Shown here piece by piece: positions 1 to 7,578 of a stretch of DNA of 10,964 nucleotides. A program made the translations under genes and the position numbers. Origin of the DNA: Treponema sp. (lineage in GTDB: Bacteria > Spirochaetota > Spirochaetia > Treponematales > Breznakiellaceae); NCBI GenBank assembly GCA_031263435.1, contig JAISFT010000153.1, positions 1 to 10,964 on the forward strand. The letters are read 5' to 3'. Below the pieces are notes generated by a model. That model saw only the letters and a program-made list of their open reading frames with translations. It was not told the DNA's origin and did not search any database. Each line of letters begins with the position of its first letter. Positions within the stretch are counted from its first letter, which is position 1.

Positions 1-3000
1 CAGGTCCAGAATCTGTACGGTACGGACCTGGAGGGCCCGCTTGCGGAAGAAGAAGGCCAGGGGGTCCGGGGTCTGGTAGCCTGCAAGCTGGAGGATGCCT
101 TCGTCCACCGCGTAGACAACGATTTTCCCCGGCCGGGAGGCCGAATATTTGATGGTAAAGTCCTCCCCGCTTTTAGCCTCCGCGGGAATGTCCAGGTTGA
201 TACGATTGGTGCGGCTTTCCCGGTTCATGGAGAAGGGGACCGCCCCGTAACTGAGGGGGGACATAAAAATTTCCGGGGAAGAGGGGGAACGGACAAACTG
301 GATATTCACATAGCCGTTTCCCTCCAGATCCGGGGGGGCCGTGATGCTGGTAAGGATGGTTTCACCATCCCCCGGAGATCCGGCCGCGCCGGTTTCCGAA
401 CTGAACCATTTGTAGGCGTAGACCCTGTCCCGTTCGATTGTGATAAGCCCCGAGCCCCGGTAGGGAGCCTTGACCATGATCTCGATCTCCTCCCCGGGGT
501 TAAAATCCCCCTTGTTCAGGGTGATCTCCAGCTCCGCGGTACGGGTAAGGCTGCGCTGCAGATTGGCGCTGCCGGCCACCGAAAAATCGATCCGGTTGAA
601 CTCGATATCCTCGATGTCCCCGGCAGCCCCGGCCTCGCCGGAGGCGCTGCCGCCGGAAAGACCGGCGGTCCCGGTATCTCCGGGGACGCCGAGAATCAGG
701 CGGAATTCGCCGGGAGTACCGGTGGGGAGCTCATAGTCCAGCCCCGCGGCGGGGATGGAGATCTTCCGGGTCCACAGGGGATAGTCCTTCCGCACGGATT
801 GGTACTTGTAGAGGCCGTTGGGCTGCCGCACGAGGACCGAAACATAACGGATCTCCACCAGGCTCAGGTTGAGGTCCTCCACACTGCTCCGTTCCGCCTG
901 GGGGTTGATGGCGATAAACGAAAGTTTCCGCACCGTATTCCGCTGGATATACCCCAGATTCCCGTCCGCCCGGTAGCCGACAAGGTAGGGCAGGGGGCTT
1001 ACATAGACCTGGGTTTCCGCGGCCACGTTCCGGCCGCTCCCCTTTTCAAAGGCCTCGGTGTAGAAGGCAAGGCTGTAGGTGGCCTTTTCAAATTTGGCGG
1101 TGTTCAGCACAAAGGCCGCCTGCCCTTCGTCATTGGTGGTAAGGGTCCCCAGGAACTCCTGGTAGGTGTTCTTAGCCTGGTAGGGGTCCCGGAACTGGTA
1201 GTCCCGGTACTGACGGAAGTACTGGTAGCCGGGGGACAGGTTTATCTGGGCCTTGACCTCGTTCCCCGCCGCGGGAGTCCCAAAGAGGTTCCGCACCGTT
1301 ACCAGGGCATTGAGTTCTCCGGGGGCTATCCAGCCTTCCCGGGGCAGGGGATCAAAGACGGCGCTAACCTGCAGGGTATCGGGGAGGAATTCCTCTACCT
1401 TGACCGTCTGGGAACCCAGGAAGACCTTATCCTCCCGGCCGTCTTCCCGGGGGCGGATCACATATACCGTGGTGGTATAGGTCCCCGTGGGGGACCAGTC
1501 CTGGGTACGGAAGCTTATCTCCTCCACCCCCTCGGCGGAAAGGCTGATACGGCGGTTGTAGATCTCCTGGCCCCGGGGATCGGTTACCGTACATTCCAGG
1601 GGGGTCCCTTCCAGCCGGGGGGCCCAGTCGCCGCTCTTTACCGCCATGCCGATATACACCTGGTCCCCGGGCCGGTAGAGTCCCCGGTCGCTAAACAGGA
1701 AGGCCCGCAGGTTGTTGGGGTTGTCGGCCCCCTGGATTCCCCCCACGTCAAAGGAGGAATAGTCCAGACTCCGCCCCGTGGTCCTGACGGGCATAAAGGA
1801 CAGATCTTCCCCCTGGCGGACGGTGAATACCGTGGGAGCCGTGTCGTTTTTATAATCGGAAAGATCGGGAAACCGGACATGGCCGTCCGCGCCGGTAACC
1901 GCGCTGATAAGGGGATTCCCGTTAAGCCCCAGGACCTGAACCTGGGCCCCCTCCACCGGCGCTCCGGTGGCGATGGACTGGACAAACAGATCCCGGCTGT
2001 TATCGGTATTGGTTTTTACAAAAAAGCCCAGATCGCTGACCATGATAAGCCGCCGGTCGGATACGTTGGTGTCGACCCCCCGGACGGTAAAAACAAAGAG
2101 GCCGTGCCGCAAATTCTGTTCCGGGATATGGTCCAGGTAGCGGGAAAAATCAAACGAAAAATAGGCGATATCCCGCTCGCTTTCCAGGGGAATGTTCTCG
2201 TTCTCCTGGTATAGCTGGGAAATGTTGTTCTGGCTGAAATTGCTGAAAAAATTGACGGCCGTCACATCCCCCCGTGTTTGGGAGACCAGGTGGTTAATGT
2301 CATCGGGGCGGATCCGGCCGATGGTGTAGCTGATCTCCCCAATCCCCCGGGTAAACAGGGCCAGCCGCTTGTCCCCGGAAAAGGAGAGGATGCTCCCCTC
2401 CGACAGGACTGCCAGTTCCCGGGGATAGGCTTTTGTCTGGACGATTGTTTCGTAGGGATCGTTAAGGTAATAGTCGCCGTAAAATTTTGCCCGGTTGTCC
2501 AGTTTAATGTAGATATAGCGGCCGGGGGTGGCGGAGAATTTGTAGGCGTTCATCGCGTTGTACCTGTTCTGCCCCGGCACCGGTTCAAGTTCGATGCGCC
2601 TTCCCTGGGCCAGCACCTGAGGAACTATATCGCGGGGGGAAGACCAGCGGTAGTCTTCCTGCGCTTTCAGCCCCGGCAGTTCCGGCCGGTCAACGGGAAG
2701 CTCCCAAACCTGGATGTTCCTGCTCAACTCCCGTTCCTCAATGGTTCCCCGGGAATTGAAGATCAGCACATGGTCGAAACGCTGATCATCGTTTTTGATC
2801 AGTTCCTGGGAGACCCCCAGGATCTGCGCGTAGCCGGTCATGCCGGGAACGCTTACCGTAAGTGTAGAGGCCCCCGCAACGCTTCCCCCGCCGGAGGCGG
2901 CCTTGACCCCCCTTTTCAGGGAGATGACCATGTCGGTTTCCCGCGCGGGAGTCCCCACAGGTTCGGAGACGATATAGGCCTCGGTACGATCCCGATTGTA

Positions 3001-3771
3001 ATTGAGCGAAAAACCGTAGAGCCGCTTTTCCATCCGTCCCGAAGCGGCGTTCAGCCGCGGTTCAATGACAAGGGCATTTTCCAGGGAAGCGGAATCTATG
3101 GGGTAATTGGCCGTAACAACGGCGGTAACCCGCTTAATGGCGGCGTTTTCCGGGTCAATGTAGAATTCCCCATCCCCCAGATTCAGGGAAAAGTCGGGGA
3201 TACTGAAAGAACAGGTCCTGGCGGCGGGAACCACATGGGAAACAAACAGCCCCTTGCCAAAAGTTACCGTGTACTGCCGCCCGATTTCCCAGGAACCGGA
3301 GGCGGTAAACATCAGCATGTTGTCCCAATCCCAGCGCCACTGCCCCGCTATGGGGGGGCTGATGCTGATGAGGGAATTTTCCGTTTCGTGATCAAAATCC
3401 CTGCCCAGCAGTTCCAGGGGCGCCGCGGAACCGTAAAATTCCAATACCAGCGGCCGGGCCTCTTTATCGGGGGTTTCATTTGCAGGGATCAGCATAAGGC
3501 CGTATTCGACAACGATGGGCCTGGGCTTGCGGGACTGGTAGAAGTTCCAGCCGGCGTACCCGCCGACAAGGGCAAGAACCAGAACGCAGGAGAGTACAAA
3601 AAGGAAGCGATGGGTCCGGTAGAATGTGCCAAGGGGGGAAAACAGTCTTTTCAGAGCCCCGGTTATTCCACCCTTAAAGAAAAAGCGGAACAGTAGCCCC
3701 AGAAACTCGGGCGGTGTATAGGACCCAAGAAAAAATTTAAACCAATTCCTGCCCTGTTTTTTCTCCGCCAT
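1..3771 (-). CDS. Bacterial alpha-2-macroglobulin family protein, C-terminus outside window
   Basis: I translated this frame by hand. It stays open for 1257 codons from the ATG at 3771 to the left edge, so the C-terminus is missing. Bacterial alpha-2-macroglobulins are large periplasmic proteins that trap proteases, usually about 1500-2000 residues. Residues 55-77 form one hydrophobic segment after a roughly 54-residue positively charged N-terminus, suggesting a membrane anchor rather than the lipoprotein form of E. coli YfhM. Family marks are a tryptophan-rich GQWRWDWDN strand near residue 143, the GLYRPGDQVY motif near residue 695, and VDEGILQLAGYQTPDPLAFF near residue 1220. Whether a thioester CxEQ motif exists cannot be seen. 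A Gly/Ala/Ser-rich stretch near residues 1015-1045 looks inserted. A purine-rich site (AGAGG, spacing 5) supports the start. The gene lies 29 bases behind the regulator gene, so co-transcription is likely. The family call is firm; the subtype is not. Confidence 0.93.
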   Translation of the reverse strand, partial: MAEKKQGRNWFKFFLGSYTPPEFLGLLFRFFFKGGITGALKRLFSPLGTFYRTHRFLFVLSCVLVLALVGGYAGWNFYQSRKPRPIVVEYGLMLIPANETPDKEARPLVLEFYGSAAPLELLGRDFDHETENSLISISPPIAGQWRWDWDNMLMFTASGSWEIGRQYTVTFGKGLFVSHVVPAARTCSFSIPDFSLNLGDGEFYIDPENAAIKRVTAVVTANYPIDSASLENALVIEPRLNAASGRMEKRLYGFSLNYNRDRTEAYIVSEPVGTPARETDMVISLKRGVKAASGGGSVAGASTLTVSVPGMTGYAQILGVSQELIKNDDQRFDHVLIFNSRGTIEERELSRNIQVWELPVDRPELPGLKAQEDYRWSSPRDIVPQVLAQGRRIELEPVPGQNRYNAMNAYKFSATPGRYIYIKLDNRAKFYGDYYLNDPYETIVQTKAYPRELAVLSEGSILSFSGDKRLALFTRGIGEISYTIGRIRPDDINHLVSQTRGDVTAVNFFSNFSQNNISQLYQENENIPLESERDIAYFSFDFSRYLDHIPEQNLRHGLFVFTVRGVDTNVSDRRLIMVSDLGFFVKTNTDNSRDLFVQSIATGAPVEGAQVQVLGLNGNPLISAVTGADGHVRFPDLSDYKNDTAPTVFTVRQGEDLSFMPVRTTGRSLDYSSFDVGGIQGADNPNNLRAFLFSDRGLYRPGDQVYIGMAVKSGDWAPRLEGTPLECTVTDPRGQEIYNRRISLSAEGVEEISFRTQDWSPTGTYTTTVYVIRPREDGREDKVFLGSQTVKVEEFLPDTLQVSAVFDPLPREGWIAPGELNALVTVRNLFGTPAAGNEVKAQINLSPGYQYFRQYRDYQFRDPYQAKNTYQEFLGTLTTNDEGQAAFVLNTAKFEKATYSLAFYTEAFEKGSGRNVAAETQVYVSPLPYLVGYRADGNLGYIQRNTVRKLSFIAINPQAERSSVEDLNLSLVEIRYVSVLVRQPNGLYKYQSVRKDYPLWTRKISIPAAGLDYELPTGTPGEFRLILGVPGDTGTAGLSGGSASGEAGAAGDIEDIEFNRIDFSVAGSANLQRSLTRTAELEITLNKGDFNPGEEIEIMVKAPYRGSGLITIERDRVYAYKWFSSETGAAGSPGDGETILTSITAPPDLEGNGYVNIQFVRSPSSPEIFMSPLSYGAVPFSMNRESRTNRINLDIPAEAKSGEDFTIKYSASRPGKIVVYAVDEGILQLAGYQTPDPLAFFFRKRALQVRTVQILDL
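650..668. repeat. Perfect 7-bp inverted repeat in macroglobulin low-complexity segment
   Basis: CCGCCGG (650-656) and CCGGCGG (662-668) flank the loop AAAGA. The repeat lies inside the macroglobulin coding sequence, exactly where the protein becomes rich in Gly, Ala and Ser (SGGSASGEAGAAGD and flanks). It could form a hairpin in DNA or mRNA. It may be a remnant of a palindromic insertion or only a product of GC-rich simple codons. Confidence 0.5.
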
Positions 3772-3800
3772 AACAACCTCTCTTCCTGATATTCAGTGTA

Positions 3801-5129
3801 TTAGGAAGTGCCGGCCCTTTCAAGAAGTTCGGCATTTCTATCATTGCTGCGGACCAGCCGCCTGGCAAGGAGCTTGGAGAGAAAAATGCCGTAATGGGGA
3901 TAGGAGCGGATAATATTCACAAAATTTCTCCGGGTCAGGAGGATCAGTTTCCCCGGTCCGTCCGCCCGTACCGACGCGGAACGCCGCTGGTTAAGCAGGA
4001 AAGACATTTCTCCCATAAAAACATCTTTGGGCGAAAGGGACCCCACCTTTTTCAGGTTGTGGTACACCGAATAGGCGCCGCTTACGATATAGTAAAGATA
4101 ATCGCTGGGTTCATCCTCCCTAAGTACAATGTCCCCCTTCTTTACCAGTTGCACCCTTTCACTGGCAAAACCTGCAGGAACCTCCTGCTCCACCTGGGTA
4201 TCGTGACGGACCACCATGGTTACCTGGTTTCCAATGTCGTTGTACCTGAGTTCTGCGGCATAGAGGCCGGCCATTTTGATCCCCCGGCCGTGGAGGGACA
4301 TACTGTCCTGGTTGGCAATTTTTTTAAGATGGGCCTGCACATCAAAGCCCTCTCCCTCATCCCGAATCACAAACGAGGTACTTTCCTGGCCCTGCTCCCA
4401 GAGGAACTCCACCCTTTTGGCCCGGACAGCGGGGTCCCGGCATTTTTCCGCCACCAGTTCCACCACCGAAACGCCCTTGTCCAGGGCGGCGGTCTTTTCA
4501 TCGTAGGTAATGCCGCAGTTTCCGTGTTCCACGGCGTTGACGATCAGTTCCGACAGGGCAAGCTGGAGGGACATCTTCTTGTCCGGGGCGATAAGCCCCC
4601 GCTGGGTAAGGAGCATGGTCCCCATACCGGCATAGAGCGGAATTGCCAGGATATCATTTTCAATAATGAAACTGCCGGACATTTCATTCAAAAGGTTGTG
4701 GTTGAATTCCCGCTGAAAAATAATCTGGGAATTCTGCTCGATGATCCGGATGGTTTTGTAGATATGGGAACGGATCTGGTAATCGTTCAGCAGGGTCAGC
4801 ACATTGACGAATTTGTACCGTTCAAGAAGCCGGGTCTCCGTGTTCTCCCCCTCGTGGTAACACCCCACAATACCAAAATTAAAGGGCCAACTGTCGCTGC
4901 GAACACGGGTTAAAACCTTGTCTACATCAATAAGGGGATCGGAAAAATTAACAATGATAATTTCCGGCAGATCGTAGTTAAGGAAGTTGAGGATTTCTTC
5001 CTCTTCGACAAGAAATCTTAAATTGTAATCCTGCCAATCAGGGTCCCCGGTCCGGGCTTCCGCGTCAAAAGCTCCTTCCAGAATCCTTGCAAGGGCCGGA
5101 TCCGAATTGATGACTCCCAGAGTTCCCAT
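3801..5129 (-). CDS. Regulator: degenerate receiver, HATPase (anti-sigma/histidine kinase-like) and cyclic nucleotide-binding domains
   Basis: The 442-residue soluble protein has three visible parts. Residues 1-125 look like a response-regulator receiver fold, but the strand that should end in the phospho-acceptor Asp reads EIIIVNFSDP, with Asn61 at that place. Residues about 175-308 are a GHKL ATPase: N-box ALSELIVNAVEHGN (190-203), G1 box RDEGEGFD (256-263) and G2-like LHGRGI (279-284). There is no convincing dimerisation and phospho-His region, so it resembles SpoIIAB/RsbW-type ATPases. Residues about 322-430 are a cyclic nucleotide-binding domain: KGDIVLREDEPSDYLYYIVS, then GEMSFLLNQRRSASV, which keeps the Glu and Arg of the phosphate-binding cassette. 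The likely role is a cytoplasmic switch sensing cAMP or cGMP and acting on a partner through the ATPase domain. It precedes the macroglobulin gene and diverges from moxR. The partner is unknown. Confidence 0.85.
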   Translation of the reverse strand: MGTLGVINSDPALARILEGAFDAEARTGDPDWQDYNLRFLVEEEEILNFLNYDLPEIIIVNFSDPLIDVDKVLTRVRSDSWPFNFGIVGCYHEGENTETRLLERYKFVNVLTLLNDYQIRSHIYKTIRIIEQNSQIIFQREFNHNLLNEMSGSFIIENDILAIPLYAGMGTMLLTQRGLIAPDKKMSLQLALSELIVNAVEHGNCGITYDEKTAALDKGVSVVELVAEKCRDPAVRAKRVEFLWEQGQESTSFVIRDEGEGFDVQAHLKKIANQDSMSLHGRGIKMAGLYAAELRYNDIGNQVTMVVRHDTQVEQEVPAGFASERVQLVKKGDIVLREDEPSDYLYYIVSGAYSVYHNLKKVGSLSPKDVFMGEMSFLLNQRRSASVRADGPGKLILLTRRNFVNIIRSYPHYGIFLSKLLARRLVRSNDRNAELLERAGTS

Positions 5130-5146
5130 GCAACAAGTCTATCCCA

Positions 5147-5152
5147 ATTATA
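5147..5152 (-). promoter_or_regulatory. Candidate -10 box (TATAAT) for the regulator/macroglobulin operon
   Basis: Read on the minus strand this is a perfect TATAAT, 17 bases before the start codon at 5129. No good -35 hexamer lies 16-18 bases further upstream. If used, the mRNA leader would be about 10 bases, and no clear Shine-Dalgarno precedes the start codon. On the plus strand, TATAAG (5149-5154) and TATACT (5165-5170) are possible -10 boxes for moxR, so the two divergent promoters would overlap. Confidence 0.35.
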
Positions 5153-5158
5153 AGAAAA

Positions 5159-6181
5159 ATGAAATATACTCCATCCATCATGAAAGAACCGGGAAACGGC
5201 CCCGCCGTTATCGGCGCTGCCAATGGCGCCGCCATCAGCGCCGCTATTGGCGAATTTGCCGGCCGCATCAAGGCAAATATCGAAAAGGTATTTCTGGGAA
5301 AGGGCGGAGCCATTGATACGCTCATCGCCGCCTTTCTTGCCGGGGGGCATGTTCTGCTGGAAGATGTCCCCGGCACAGGAAAGACCATCCTGGCCAGGGC
5401 CTTTGCCGGCAGCCTGGGACTCAGCTTCGCCCGGATTCAATGTACCCCGGACCTGCTGCCCGCCGATATTCTGGGGGTCTCGGTATGGCAGGACGGGGAC
5501 TTTGTATACCGCCCCGGCCCTGTGGTAAACCAGTTCGTCCTGGTGGACGAGATTAACCGGGCCACCCCCCGTTCCCAATCCGCCCTGCTGGAAGCTATGG
5601 CGGAAGGCCAAATTTCCGTGGAGGGGAAGCGCATGGCCCTGCCGCAGCCCTTCTTCGTACTGGCCACGGAGAATCCCGTGGAATTCGAGGGAACCTTCCC
5701 GCTGCCGGAGGCCCAAAAGGACCGCTTCCTCCTCTCCATGAGCCTGGGCTACCCGGACCGGGAGGCCGAAGGACTTATGCTGGAAAACCAGCGCCGCCTG
5801 GGCCACCCCGTAACGGACCTGCAGCCGGTGGCGGAGGCTTCCGAAATTCCCGCCCTGCAGGAGGGAGTTACCAAAATCCATATAGAGGCGGCGGTTAAGG
5901 GCTATATCCTTGCCCTGGTGGAAGCCACCCGGCAGGATTCCCATTTGCGGGTGGGGATCTCCCCGCGGGGCAGCCTTGCCCTGTACCGGGCCAGCCAGGC
6001 CTTGGCCGCGATCCGGGGCCGGGCCTTCGTTACCCCCGAGGATATCAAAGAGCTGGCAATGCCGGTGTTCCGCCAGCGGATGCTCCTCTCCCCGGAGGCT
6101 CTGGTCCGGGGCATCACCGCAGACAGGATCATCAGTTCCATCCTGGACCGGGTTCCCGTCCCAGAGTACACAGCCCCATGA
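5159..6181 (+). CDS. moxR: MoxR-family AAA+ ATPase
   Basis: The protein of up to 340 residues is a complete MoxR AAA+ ATPase, a cytoplasmic chaperone-like motor thought to assemble or activate partners containing von Willebrand A domains. Visible motifs are Walker A EDVPGTGKT (K75), Walker B FVLVDEIN (D130, E131), sensor 1 ATEN (N172), arginine finger LPEAQKDRF (R189) and sensor 2 GISPRGSLAL (R270). The length matches the family. ATG at 5159 and ATG at 5180 are both possible; neither has a clear Shine-Dalgarno, and the family core begins well after both. The gene diverges from the regulator at 5129 with 29 bases between start codons. Its stop overlaps the DUF58 start as ATGA, so translation is probably coupled. 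The DUF58 neighbour is the usual partner of MoxR. Confidence 0.95.
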   Translation: MKYTPSIMKEPGNGPAVIGAANGAAISAAIGEFAGRIKANIEKVFLGKGGAIDTLIAAFLAGGHVLLEDVPGTGKTILARAFAGSLGLSFARIQCTPDLLPADILGVSVWQDGDFVYRPGPVVNQFVLVDEINRATPRSQSALLEAMAEGQISVEGKRMALPQPFFVLATENPVEFEGTFPLPEAQKDRFLLSMSLGYPDREAEGLMLENQRRLGHPVTDLQPVAEASEIPALQEGVTKIHIEAAVKGYILALVEATRQDSHLRVGISPRGSLALYRASQALAAIRGRAFVTPEDIKELAMPVFRQRMLLSPEALVRGITADRIISSILDRVPVPEYTAP

Positions 6182-7578
6182 AACTTGGTGGATGGGCTCA
6201 ACTGCGGAGGGCGTGGCCGGGCCGGCTGTTTTTCCTGGCCGGGCTCTGCATCGCAGTATGCCTGTTCGCCCCCCTGTACCTGCTCCGGTTTTTATCCCTG
6301 TTCGTCCTTTTGGTGATCCTGGGGGCCCGGTTCTACAGTGAGTACCTGATCCGCAGACTCCGGGTGATCCGCCGGGACCGGGAGATCCGCTGCTTCCGTT
6401 TTGAATGGGCCGACATTGAACTGACCGTAGAAAATTCCGGCCTTCTGCCGGCCTTTATGCTGGCCCTGGGGGACTGGCCCGGAGACCTGGCCGTGTTCAA
6501 GGACCACAAGAAACTCTGCACCCTCCCCGGCCGTTCCCGGCTGGTCTTTACCTGGCGGGCCTACTGTTCCGAACGGGGCATCGGCAGCCTGGGGCCCGCC
6601 CAACTGCGCTGCGCCGATCCGCTGGGGATCTTCCCCTTCGCCGCTACCGCCGGCGAAAACACCCGTTTGGTAGTGTACCCCGCGCCGGGAATGATCGCCC
6701 TTACCAGTCCGGGGGGCATCCCCCTGGGAAAGCTCCCCAGCCGGAGCCCCCTTTACGAAGACATGACCCGCCGCCGTTCCCTGCGGGAGTACCGCAGGGG
6801 GGACGAACCCCGGCGGATCAACTGGAAGGCTTCAATGAAAAGCCCCGCGGCCCAAAAAGCCCCGCCCAGGGCGGCGGATGTTAGATCCAATGTGAACCGG
6901 GATACCGCCGTACCTGCAAAGGCCAATCAGGATGTCAACCTGCTGGTAAACGAATACGAGGCGGCAATCTCCTGCCCCCTGGTGGTGTTCCTCAACCTGG
7001 ACCCCTACGAGTACAGCCTGGGGAAGCGGGAACTGTGGTTCGAGCGGGCCATCGAAGCCGCCGCGGCCCTGTGCCTCATGGCCTCCCGGGACCGGCAGGA
7101 CCTGGGGATTATCTTCTACCGGACTTGGGAAAAAGAGACCCGAGAAGAAGAAAGCCGGGAAGGAGAGACCCGGCAAGAAGGCGCAGAGGACCCCTGCACC
7201 CTCATCAAACCCAGCCCCTTCACCCTGCTCCCCATCCTGGAACGGCTGGCCGCCATCAAACGGCCCCAGGGCCCCGGCCCCGCCCCCGACGGGGGCGAGG
7301 AAACGGATGGGGAAACCGATGGCAAAACAGAAGGCGGAGAAAGGCTCCGGGGCAGCACCCGCTCCCTGCTGGACCAAGGCAAGCGGCTGCCCTATGGAAC
7401 CCGGCTGGTCTACACCGGCCCGGAGCTGCCGGGGGAGGACTACATCGCCCTGAACACCCTGCGGGCCTCCCGCCTGAGCCTGGAGTACCTGGTCCTTGAC
7501 GAGCGGCGCCTGGGGCCCACAGCGCCGGGCAATGCGCCCCGCTATCAGATGCGGGAGGGGGGCTATGACATCATCTAA
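6178..7578 (+). CDS. DUF58 protein (MoxR partner, vWA-like), membrane-anchored
   Basis: The 466-residue protein has two N-terminal membrane segments (about 16-35 and 37-54), then a beta-rich region and the DUF58 signature REYRRGDEPRRINWKAS at 203-219. DUF58 proteins are encoded next to MoxR across bacteria and carry a vWA-like fold; their exact work is unknown, often envelope integrity. Two departures from the family are visible. About 30 residues (roughly 222-252, SPAAQKAPPRAADV and onward) sit between the INWKAS motif and the LLVNEYE strand, which are normally only a few residues apart. The strand that would supply the metal-binding DxSxS motif reads FLNLDPYEYS, so the metal site looks lost. 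A charged low-complexity segment (319-335) and an acidic Gly/Glu/Thr segment (364-390) also occur. The start overlaps the moxR stop by 4 bases, and the end overlaps the next gene by 14. Confidence 0.9.
   Translation: MKLGGWAQLRRAWPGRLFFLAGLCIAVCLFAPLYLLRFLSLFVLLVILGARFYSEYLIRRLRVIRRDREIRCFRFEWADIELTVENSGLLPAFMLALGDWPGDLAVFKDHKKLCTLPGRSRLVFTWRAYCSERGIGSLGPAQLRCADPLGIFPFAATAGENTRLVVYPAPGMIALTSPGGIPLGKLPSRSPLYEDMTRRRSLREYRRGDEPRRINWKASMKSPAAQKAPPRAADVRSNVNRDTAVPAKANQDVNLLVNEYEAAISCPLVVFLNLDPYEYSLGKRELWFERAIEAAAALCLMASRDRQDLGIIFYRTWEKETREEESREGETRQEGAEDPCTLIKPSPFTLLPILERLAAIKRPQGPGPAPDGGEETDGETDGKTEGGERLRGSTRSLLDQGKRLPYGTRLVYTGPELPGEDYIALNTLRASRLSLEYLVLDERRLGPTAPGNAPRYQMREGGYDII
7299..7334 (+). 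repeat. Three imperfect 12-base tandem repeats inside the DUF58 gene
   Basis: The units are GGAAACGGATGG (7299-7310), GGAAACCGATGG (7311-7322) and CAAAACAGAAGG (7323-7334). They encode an acidic Glu-Thr-Asp-Gly-like stretch in a linker of the DUF58 protein. Replication slippage is the simplest origin. The 12-base unit keeps the reading frame. Confidence 0.6.
7554..7558 (+). promoter_or_regulatory. Shine-Dalgarno site deciding the start at 7565
   Basis: GGAGG ends six bases before the ATG at 7565, which is the best ribosome site in the operon. It lies inside the end of the DUF58 gene. It favours 7565 over the in-frame ATG at 7496, which lies deep in DUF58 and has no such site. Confidence 0.75.

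Noticed and set aside
799..3696. Two long open frames on the plus strand (about 470 codons each) opposite the macroglobulin gene
   Set aside because: They are antisense shadows of a GC-rich gene. The minus-strand frame is open for 1257 codons with clear family motifs, whereas these translations show no domain logic.
3894..4913. Plus-strand open frame of 339 codons opposite the regulator gene
   Set aside because: The minus-strand protein has three recognisable domains; this one has none and no ribosome site of note.
7281..7297. CGCCCCCG-A-CGGGGGCG palindrome in the DUF58 gene as an operator or terminator
   Set aside because: It lies mid-gene in a Pro/Asp/Gly linker, with a centre too short for a hairpin loop at full pairing and no T-run.
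7496..7564. Earlier in-frame ATG for the third MoxR-operon gene
   Set aside because: It lies deep inside DUF58, has no ribosome site, and the ATG at 7565 has GGAGG at ideal spacing.
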